Shown: in pieces, positions 6,805 to 12,014 of the stretch
How positions within the stretch are numbered: position 1 is the stretch's first letter
Layout: the number at the start of each line of letters is the position of its first letter
NCBI GenBank assembly: GCA_018671205.1
Contig: JABHIC010000391.1
Span: 1-12,014, forward strand
From: Gammaproteobacteria bacterium
GTDB taxonomy: Bacteria; Pseudomonadota; Gammaproteobacteria; GCF-002020875
Direction: 5' to 3'
Length of the DNA: 12,014 nt
Made by a program: the position numbers and the translations under genes
Notes under the pieces: generated by a model
What the model saw: only the letters and a program-made list of their open reading frames with translations
Databases searched by the model: none
What the model was told of the DNA's origin: nothing

Positions 6805-7545
6805 ATGACCATCAAGGAGATGCCGGAGGTCCGTATTGCCGGGTTCTCCTCCAAAGGCATTGAGTGGCAGATCCTGTACTGGGTTGGCACTTACGAAGAG
6901 AAATTTTCTGTCCGCCATGCTGTACAGCGACGGGTTCTGCGAAATATGCACTACGCTGGAATCGAGATCCCGGCAGATCGGATCGATTTCTCACAAACCA
7001 AGCTCAAAGAGGCGATTGATTACGACAACAACAACGAAGACCTGCTCTTTATCCGTACACTTCCCCTGTTTTCCTCTCTGACTCAATCAGAGCTGGACTG
7101 GCTGCAGCAAGAGTTGAAACGGGTATTCTTCCCCAAAGGGGAGCAGGCCATTCAGGCCGGTGAACAGGGTGACTCTCTGTTTATCGTTCAGGAGGGGATC
7201 TTTGATGTTGCCATTCGTGATCCCGATGGAGAGATGGTCAGTGTCGGTCATCTTATACCCGGTACTTTTTTTGGGGAGCGCTCGCTACTCATCGATGCCC
7301 CTCGCTCAGCAACAGTGACTGCCGAAGTGGACTCTATCGCTTATGAACTGGGCAGAGAGCCTATTTCCGTACTGTTGCATCAACGCCCCCAGGTTATGGA
7401 GGAGCTGAGTCTTGCGCTGGCTGAAAGACAACTCCAGAACTCTAACTTCATGAATCGTGCCACCACGGCTCAAATTGAGACCGAACAGAGTTCACTAATG
7501 AGTGAGTTTATTGAGAAGATCAAACGGGTTTTTGGTTTTTGTTGA
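6805..7545 (+). CDS. Channel C-terminal part: MscS cage remainder plus cyclic-nucleotide-binding domain
   Basis: Continuation, in the same frame, of the channel gene after the amber codon; 246 residues counted from the first ATG. Residues about 1-65 complete the MscS alpha/beta cytoplasmic domain. Residues about 85-200 form a cNMP-binding (CRP/FNR-like) domain starting LPLFSSLTQSELDWL. Its phosphate-binding cassette FFGERSLLIDAPRSATV at 155-171 keeps the Gly-Glu and the Arg that contact the nucleotide phosphate. MscS-cNMP fusions are a known channel class in which ligand binding is thought to modulate gating. No Shine-Dalgarno sequence precedes the ATG at 6805 and none is needed if this is one gene. 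The intact ligand cassette argues for recent interruption or suppression rather than long decay. Confidence 0.8.
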   Translation: MTIKEMPEVRIAGFSSKGIEWQILYWVGTYEEKFSVRHAVQRRVLRNMHYAGIEIPADRIDFSQTKLKEAIDYDNNNEDLLFIRTLPLFSSLTQSELDWLQQELKRVFFPKGEQAIQAGEQGDSLFIVQEGIFDVAIRDPDGEMVSVGHLIPGTFFGERSLLIDAPRSATVTAEVDSIAYELGREPISVLLHQRPQVMEELSLALAERQLQNSNFMNRATTAQIETEQSSLMSEFIEKIKRVFGFC

Positions 7546-7552
7546 TCTTTTT

Positions 7553-7584
7553 AGAGGTGCCCTATAACGGTTTAGGGAACCTTT
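7553..7584 (+). terminator. Possible terminator hairpin after the channel gene
   Basis: Arms at 7553-7564 and 7573-7584 pair over 12 positions with one mismatch and one G-T pair around an eight-base loop. It sits between two converging genes. No proper U-tract follows on either strand (only TTT on the plus strand), so efficient intrinsic termination is doubtful. Confidence 0.4.
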
Positions 7585-7586
7585 GA

Positions 7587-7985
7587 CTATGCGCAGACTG
7601 AGGTTTCCTGACTATGTGCAGAGGCCGTACCCAACGTTGAGACAATCGCCGGCACCGCTACGTTACTCAGCAGCACTATAAGTAGTGGCAAGCTAAAGCT
7701 GTTGATAAATGAGAACGCCAGGGTCACGGTGGTGACTGTGACCACACCTTTAAAGATCATCGGTATATTCAGGCACTTTCCACCCGCAGAGGCTACGCTG
7801 TAGAAGAAGACCAGTGCCGGTATGCTCATATGGAATAACAGCCACTGGTTTGAACTCAGCTGTTCACCCAACAGGAGATGTGCTGATGTGACCGTACCGC
7901 CAACGATGGCTGCAATCAGCAGAATACGGTGGTGCAGTTTTGGAGTATTCCAAACCTTAACCACGCTGCTCAACAGGCTATGCAA
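7587..7985 (-). CDS. Small hydrophobic membrane protein, unrecognised, probably frameshifted at its start
   Basis: I do not recognise this family. The 132-residue frame from TTG at 7985 is strongly hydrophobic, with about four membrane segments near 20-38, 47-66, 76-95 and 98-118, so an inner-membrane location is likely. The frame is open upstream to 8060 with protein-like residues (IIEWLWYAPISIASKI) but no start codon. A well-placed ribosome-binding site AGGAG (8072-8076) and ATG (8062-8064) lie directly before it, one base out of frame; from that ATG only a 28-codon peptide is made. Removing one A near 8059-8061 would give a protein of about 159 residues. The last codons are covered by a 25-base-offset direct repeat and the stop is TAG. 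It is either a pseudogene, a sequencing error or a short gene using TTG. Confidence 0.42.
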   Translation of the reverse strand: MHSLLSSVVKVWNTPKLHHRILLIAAIVGGTVTSAHLLLGEQLSSNQWLLFHMSIPALVFFYSVASAGGKCLNIPMIFKGVVTVTTVTLAFSFINSFSLPLLIVLLSNVAVPAIVSTLGTASAHSQETSVCA

Positions 7986-8056
7986 ACCGCTTGGTTTCCT
8001 GGGCGACCCGCTGATTTTTGATGCAATTGAAATAGGGGCGTACCACAGCCACTCGA

Positions 8057-8239
8057 TTATTCATTGCTACTCTCCTGATCATCGTTGAGCACTGCCTCAA
8101 TATGCTCTTGTCATTGCTGTAGACGCCCACCATACCAGATCCAGCTGCGATACGATTCAGAACCGATAGGCTCTGGTGTGTGCTGGAGAAGATCTTCCCA
8201 CTCTCCGCTAAAACGGGAGGCAAAATTTGGTGCAGTGAA
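8057..8239 (-). pseudogene. 5'-truncated coding remnant next to the tRNA terminator
   Basis: One minus-strand frame reads as protein-like sequence (TAPNFASRFSGEWEDLLQHT, then IGSESYRSWIWYGGRLQQ), meets a TGA at 8111-8113, and continues with QEHIEAVLNDDQESSNE to TAA at 8057-8059. No start codon exists in this frame between its upstream TGA (8240-8242) and the internal stop. The upstream boundary is immediately at the tRNA terminator. The TAA overlaps the ribosome-binding region and ATG of the next frame as genes in an operon do. I infer the 3' end of a gene whose front was lost. The family is not recognised, and at 61 codons chance openness cannot be excluded. Confidence 0.35.
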
Positions 8240-8245
8240 TCATAA

Positions 8246-8274
8246 ACAAAAAAACCATTGATAAACAATGGTTT
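8246..8274 (-). terminator. Rho-independent terminator of tRNA-Ala
   Basis: Nine bases downstream of the tRNA CCA end, on the minus strand, a perfect nine-base stem (arms 8266-8274 and 8252-8260) closes a five-base loop. It runs directly into a T-rich tract. This is a textbook intrinsic terminator and marks the tRNA as a single-gene transcript. Confidence 0.9.
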
Positions 8275-8284
8275 GATTGATAAT

Positions 8285-8360
8285 TGGTGGAGCTAGGCGG
8301 GATCGAACCGCCGACCCCCTGCATGCCATGCAGGTGCTCTCCCAGCTGAGCTATAGCCCC
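8285..8360 (-). tRNA. tRNA-Ala, anticodon GGC
   Basis: A complete 76-base tRNA with CCA encoded. Seen on the minus strand: seven-base acceptor stem GGGGCTA/TAGCTCC containing the G3-U70 pair that defines alanine identity, D-arm GCTC/GAGC, and anticodon stem CCTGC/GCAGG with loop ATGGCAT and anticodon GGC. A five-base variable loop and a T-arm with the TTCGATC loop complete it. It closely resembles the gammaproteobacterial Ala-GGC genes. It has its own promoter and terminator. tRNA 3' ends are common integration sites; a truncated remnant lies just downstream, but no repeat of the tRNA end was seen in the window. Confidence 0.98.
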
Positions 8361-8376
8361 GTTAAACGAGGCAGAC

Positions 8377-8405
8377 ATTGTAGGAGTTTCGTTTCCAGCT
8401 CGCAA
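8377..8405 (-). promoter_or_regulatory. Promoter of tRNA-Ala
   Basis: On the minus strand, -35 TTGCGA and -10 TACAAT are separated by 17 bases and lie 16 bases before the mature tRNA 5' end, leaving a short 5' leader to be trimmed by RNase P. Upstream sequence is AT-rich, as in strong stable-RNA promoters. Confidence 0.75.
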
Positions 8406-8688
8406 GCACTTTATATCAAAATAATCGCTACATTATCTTAACTCGGTTGAGCGCGAAAAAGAGGCGTAAGCGGCGGTTTCTGGATGAAGTAATGGCCTCA
8501 CTCTATGGGCGGGTCACTTGACGTGAGTATCCTCAAACTATACTATTTTTGTCGTGGATAGATCGATATTCCCCGCTTGATTTCAGGGTACTTCTGATCA
8601 GTTCATTTTTTAGAGGTACTCTTCACTGCTTTTTCACTCCGGTGAATGGCTCGACTCACTGTTTTTTCTGTCAATAGGATCCCCCCCT
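8406..8688. other. Intergenic region and leader before the deacetylase-glycosyltransferase gene
   Basis: No convincing gene is seen. The region contains a candidate plus-strand promoter (8518-8546). It also has an eight-base stem with one G-T pair (arms 8588-8595 and 8612-8619, 16-base loop) and a seven-base C tract between ribosome-binding site and start (8681-8687). A 24-codon frame from TTG 8447 to TGA 8521, rich in Lys and Arg, is too short and lacks a ribosome-binding site. No ops/JUMPstart element was recognised. Confidence 0.5.
8518..8546 (+). promoter_or_regulatory. Candidate promoter for the deacetylase-glycosyltransferase gene
   Basis: TTGACG and TACTAT are spaced by 17 bases. Transcription would start near 8553 and give a leader of about 135 bases containing one stem-loop. 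An overlapping TATACT (8539-8544) is a better -10 hexamer but leaves only 15 bases. Consensus match only. Confidence 0.4.
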
Positions 8689-11600
8689 TTGAGACGACAC
8701 TCTATTCTTGTTTTTTCTCCACATCCCGATGATGAAATACTCGGATCTGGAGGGTATCTGGCGAGCATGCGCGAGTCTGGAAATGACATCTTTGTTGTGA
8801 TTGTGACGGATGGTGGGCGTGGTGTGGCTCAGGATTTAGTCCATACCGCAAAGGGGGCTCAGCTACGTGAGAACGAGAGTCGTGCGGGTCTGGCAGAGAT
8901 CGGGGTTGAGGAGTTTGAGTTCTGGGGATATCGTGACAGCGCGGTACCGATGAGTGGGGATATTCTTACCCGTTATCAAGGTATTGTTGCAGAGATCAGG
9001 CCAGGTCAAATCCTGCTTCCCCACCCATCGGAAGAGCACCCTGATCACCGCAGAGTCACCAGAGGTCTGCTCAAGGCACTGGAGGGGGAGTGGGAAGGTG
9101 AGTTGCTCTTCTATGAGACCGAGCGACCACTAGACCCGGTCAACTACTACTTTGATACCAGTGATGTACTGGAGAAACAGCTGAACGCAATGGCGGCACA
9201 TCAGTCGCAATCACAAGTACAGAAAAAAGATTATGTCGAGCAGCTCCGGCTCTTCTCCCGTTTACGTGGTGTGGCCGGGGGGTATGAGGCTGCGGAGGCC
9301 TATCTCCAGTATGAGTGGGATGGACAGTATGAGAATTTCTTTGCCGCAAGGCCGCTGATCTCGGTCATTGTGCGTTCAGATGACCTCCCCTTTCTTCACT
9401 ACTCACTGAGTAGTCTGCTTTTCCAGCGCTATGATCAGTTTGAGGTGTTGGTGGTCTGGTTTGGCAGTGAGCGCCCGGATTTAGAGCCATTCAATCAGCT
9501 TGATATCCGGCTATTAGAGGGAAAGGCATCAAGAAGTTATAACCTTAACCTCGGGTTGGATGCAGCGCGTGGTGAATATATTGCCTTCCTGGACCATGAT
9601 GATGTGCTCTATCCGGGACATTTTGCAGATCTGCTATCGGAGCTGCAGGCACAGCCTACCCTAGATCTGGTTTATGGTGGGTATCGCCTGGTGGGCTGTC
9701 GTCGTGAAGGGAATCAGGTATATCGGCAGCAGGTTTTCGAGGAGATCAACCAGGTTTGGTCTCCTCAACGGCTACTGCTGGGGAATGTGATACCGATCCA
9801 CTCTCTGCTCTTTCGTGCTGGATTATTTCATGGAAATCGGTTCGATGAGGCGCTTGAAGCCTATGAAGATTGGGATATGCTGGCCCGTTTTGCGGGTTCC
9901 AATAAACACTTTGGTCATGTCGATACGCTCTCTTGTGAGTACAGGATATATAGTCAAAAGGGTGATCAGAATATTGATGAGATACACGCTGATCGCGGCT
10001 ATTTGGAGTGGACGGCGGTTGTGTTGGATAAAATTCAATCACGGCTGAGCGCAGAAAATTTTTCTGCACTCGCACAACTCAACGAGAATTATGAGGATGA
10101 AATTAATGAGTTGAAGGCGGGGCAGATCACGGATCAATCAAACATAGGGCGGTTGACGCAGCAGATTGATCAGTACCAGACACTTGAAGATCTGTTGGGG
10201 GAAGGTTGTAAGGCGTTGGGCATAGAAGAGTCGGGACGTATGGGTATTGCCCGGATGATCTGTCGTGGTCTACCAGAGGAGACCTTCTTCTCTATCCTTT
10301 TGCCCGTCTGTGATACCGATCCGACGCTGTTGCGACAAACCTTGTTGTCAGTACGGAATCAACTCTATCCGGGATGGGAACTCTGTATTGTCGATGATGC
10401 CTCTGAAAAAGAGGAGGTACGCACTATTCTTGAGGCGTTAAGGGGGGATCCTCACTTTAAAGCAGACCGTCGCCTCAAAATACTCTACAGAGAGGAGCGA
10501 GGAGGCATCTCAGTGGCAACCAATGATGCCCTAGCGCTGGGGCAGGCCCCTTACGTTCTATTTCTTGATCATGATGATCTGCTCCACCCTGAGGCGCTGT
10601 TACGTTCTGCACTTGCACTACAACAGCGCAGTGACACGGTTCTGCTCTATACGGATAGCCGTAAGATTGACCATGCAGGGCAGGTGATGGATATCAACCA
10701 TAAACCGGACTGGTCACCAGAAACACTGCTCCACCACAACTACATCAACCATCTGACGATTGTTCGGCGTGACTGGATGGAGGCGGTGGACGGGCTTGAT
10801 ACTGCCTTTGATGGCTCACAGGACTGGGCACTTCTGTTGGCGCTGATGGAGAGAGGGATAGCTGCAGAACAGGTCGCACATATTTCCGAGCCACTCTATG
10901 ACTGGCGAGCTACCCGTAGCTCTGTTGCGTACGCGATGGATACAAAGCCCTGGGCTGTGGATGCCGCCCAATCCCTGCTGAAGAGCCATCTTCTGGGGCG
11001 GGGGCTGGAACAGGTTGAGATACAGGCCAATCGGGAGGGTATTGGTTTTGTTCCGCTGTGGGATAGCGGAGAGCTCCCGGCGGTGGATATTGTGATCCCC
11101 ACCCATACGAATGTCCGGGGGCTTCATGCCTGTCTGGAGGGGTTATGGCACACGACGGACTACCCGAACAGGCGGATTTTTCTGCTCGCCAATCGGCCTG
11201 ATGAGGCGATGAGAGTCTATCTGAAGGGGCTGATAGAGCAGAGGAGAGAGGTCACCATCCTTGATGATAATAGTGCTTTCAACTGGGCTGCACTGAATAA
11301 TCAGGCCATCGTCAACAGTGAGAACCCCCTGATCTTGTGTCTCAATGATGATGTCAAGCCGCTTGAGAAGGGGTGGTTGCAGCAGATGGTTCGCTATCTT
11401 CTGCTTGAGGGGGTGGGGGTCGTGGGTGCCACGCTCCTCTATCCGAGTGGTGAGCCACAACATAACGGGATTCGGACGGATATGGAGTTTGTGGCGACCA
11501 ATATTTCCGAGTGGGGGGGGAAGGGCGAGCTGAGTGTATCCCGCAATGTTTCTGCGGTAACGGGAGCCTGTATGCTGTTTCAGCGTGAGGTGTGGCAGGA

Positions 11601-11883
11601 TTGTGGTGGTTTTGATGAGCAGCTCCCGGTGGCATTCAATGATGTGGATTTCTGCCTGAATGCACGAGACCACGGCTGGCGTATTGTTCAGGTTTATGGG
11701 GCAGAGCTGATTCATCACGAGAATGTGACCTACAATGAGGTTGCCGATCATTCAGAAAAGCAGGCCATGTTGGCTCATGCGCAGAGCGTCATGCGTGAGA
11801 AGTGGGGAGATGCACTGAAAGAGCGATATTTTTCACGCTATGAGGTTCGCTTTCATGAGACACGGATGTTGAATGTCAGCTGA
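8689..11883 (+). CDS. PIG-L deacetylase fused to three family-2 glycosyltransferase domains
   Basis: A cytoplasmic protein of 1064 residues, probably building a surface glycan. Domain 1 (about 5-205) is a PIG-L/LmbE zinc deacetylase, with catalytic and metal motif HPDDE at 12-16 and metal-binding HPDH at 117-120. Domain 2 (about 222-425) is a GT2 fold with LDHDD at 301-305 and a weak first motif. A charged, partly coiled linker (about 455-505) follows. Domain 3 (about 534-745) is a full GT2 with IVDDAS at 567-572 and LDHDD at 626-630. Domain 4 (about 797-1015) is a rhamnosyltransferase-like GT2 with LNDDV at 885-889, TGACMLF at 958-964 and FNDVDFCLN at 983-991. No membrane segments or signal are seen. 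The start is TTG with AGGA nine bases upstream; no ATG or GTG is available before an in-frame stop at 8611. The downstream GNAT gene overlaps its end. Substrates cannot be read from sequence. Confidence 0.93.
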   Translation: MRRHSILVFSPHPDDEILGSGGYLASMRESGNDIFVVIVTDGGRGVAQDLVHTAKGAQLRENESRAGLAEIGVEEFEFWGYRDSAVPMSGDILTRYQGIVAEIRPGQILLPHPSEEHPDHRRVTRGLLKALEGEWEGELLFYETERPLDPVNYYFDTSDVLEKQLNAMAAHQSQSQVQKKDYVEQLRLFSRLRGVAGGYEAAEAYLQYEWDGQYENFFAARPLISVIVRSDDLPFLHYSLSSLLFQRYDQFEVLVVWFGSERPDLEPFNQLDIRLLEGKASRSYNLNLGLDAARGEYIAFLDHDDVLYPGHFADLLSELQAQPTLDLVYGGYRLVGCRREGNQVYRQQVFEEINQVWSPQRLLLGNVIPIHSLLFRAGLFHGNRFDEALEAYEDWDMLARFAGSNKHFGHVDTLSCEYRIYSQKGDQNIDEIHADRGYLEWTAVVLDKIQSRLSAENFSALAQLNENYEDEINELKAGQITDQSNIGRLTQQIDQYQTLEDLLGEGCKALGIEESGRMGIARMICRGLPEETFFSILLPVCDTDPTLLRQTLLSVRNQLYPGWELCIVDDASEKEEVRTILEALRGDPHFKADRRLKILYREERGGISVATNDALALGQAPYVLFLDHDDLLHPEALLRSALALQQRSDTVLLYTDSRKIDHAGQVMDINHKPDWSPETLLHHNYINHLTIVRRDWMEAVDGLDTAFDGSQDWALLLALMERGIAAEQVAHISEPLYDWRATRSSVAYAMDTKPWAVDAAQSLLKSHLLGRGLEQVEIQANREGIGFVPLWDSGELPAVDIVIPTHTNVRGLHACLEGLWHTTDYPNRRIFLLANRPDEAMRVYLKGLIEQRREVTILDDNSAFNWAALNNQAIVNSENPLILCLNDDVKPLEKGWLQQMVRYLLLEGVGVVGATLLYPSGEPQHNGIRTDMEFVATNISEWGGKGELSVSRNVSAVTGACMLFQREVWQDCGGFDEQLPVAFNDVDFCLNARDHGWRIVQVYGAELIHHENVTYNEVADHSEKQAMLAHAQSVMREKWGDALKERYFSRYEVRFHETRMLNVS

Positions 11884-12014
11884 ATTCAGCGTTCAACCCT
11901 ATCAGGATGGCGATGAGAAAAAGATTCTTGAGGCGTTCTTCACCGTTTTTGGGAAGCAACGTACGCTGCAGGAGTGGGAGTGGCTCTACCGTCACTCTCC
12001 CCAGGGGGCACGAA
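11873..12014 (+). CDS. Probable GNAT-family acyltransferase (N-terminal fragment)
   Basis: 47 codons are visible before the window ends. The sequence GDEKKILEAFFTVFGKQRTL followed by EWEWLYRHSPQG matches the opening of GNAT N-acetyltransferases found in polysaccharide and lipid-modification clusters (first helix, then a WxWLY segment before the first strands). The acetyl-CoA-binding motif is beyond the edge. The ATG lies 11 bases inside the end of the glycosyltransferase gene in another frame, so the two are probably translationally coupled. Inference: it may acylate the amino group exposed by the PIG-L domain. Confidence is limited by the short fragment. Confidence 0.68.
   Translation, partial: MSAEFSVQPYQDGDEKKILEAFFTVFGKQRTLQEWEWLYRHSPQGAR

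Noticed and set aside
8111..8113. In-frame TGA as a selenocysteine codon
   Set aside because: The frame has no start codon and is truncated, the residue context is not a redox motif, and no SECIS-like stem was evident just downstream. A nonsense mutation is simpler.
7978..8268. 96-residue minus-strand ORF
   Set aside because: It starts inside the tRNA terminator hairpin. Only its last 28 codons follow a ribosome-binding site, and the other frame in its first part looks more protein-like.
8208..8405. 65-residue minus-strand ORF containing GAIAQLGEHLHGMQGVGGSIPPSS
   Set aside because: It is the well-known spurious translation of a tRNA gene; it coincides with tRNA-Ala and its terminator.
8447..8521. 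24-codon Lys/Arg-rich frame starting with TTG
   Set aside because: No ribosome-binding site, very short, and it overlaps the candidate promoter at 8518.
7547..8619. Shared TTTTTAGAGGT motif near 7548-7558 and 8607-8617
   Set aside because: Only 11 bases, within different hairpins and with unrelated flanks; a chance match is likely.
1..12014. CRISPR array, insertion sequence or integrase
   Set aside because: No regularly spaced repeats, transposase-like ORF or terminal inverted repeats were seen.

Overview
The window looks like the chromosome of a denitrifying gammaproteobacterium. Evidence for this is a nitrous-oxide-reductase accessory operon, a tRNA-Ala(GGC) closely resembling the enterobacterial gene, sigma70-type promoters and moderate GC. 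A sulfur-oxidising or symbiotic lineage is possible but is only inference.

Left half (1-5815, minus strand): one operon read right to left, nosD - nosG - nosH - nosF - nosL - nosY - a c-type cytochrome cut by the window edge. It encodes the copper-site maturation machinery (periplasmic NosD, the NosF/NosY ABC transporter, the copper lipoprotein NosL) and an electron-delivery branch (Tat-exported ferredoxin NosG, membrane Fe-S protein NosH, cytochrome c) for NosZ. NosZ, NosR and NosX are not in the window. Every gene from nosG on starts on an ATGA overlap with its predecessor. The nosD-nosG junction carries a 14-bp tandem repeat that makes a relay of three ATGA stop/start sites. A promoter facing nosD lies at 5910-5938.

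Middle (about 6070-8280): a region with signs of gene decay. A mechanosensitive channel with a C-terminal cyclic-nucleotide-binding domain (6118-7545, plus) is split by an in-frame amber codon. Opposite it lies a small membrane-protein ORF whose ribosome-binding site and ATG are one base out of frame with the body of the gene. Upstream of that is a 5'-truncated coding remnant with an internal TGA, ending against the terminator of the tRNA gene. Sequencing or assembly error is an alternative for each lesion.

Right part (8285-12014): tRNA-Ala(GGC) on the minus strand with a clear promoter and terminator. After a 328-bp gap comes a 1064-residue plus-strand protein fusing a PIG-L/LmbE deacetylase to three family-2 glycosyltransferase domains, overlapping the start of a probable GNAT acyltransferase that runs off the window. 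Together these suggest cell-surface glycan synthesis in which an amino sugar is de-N-acetylated and perhaps re-acylated.

I did not find one self-contained new system. The best leads are the stepping-stone ATGA relay, the amber-split channel, the decayed pair beside the tRNA gene and the four-domain deacetylase-glycosyltransferase.
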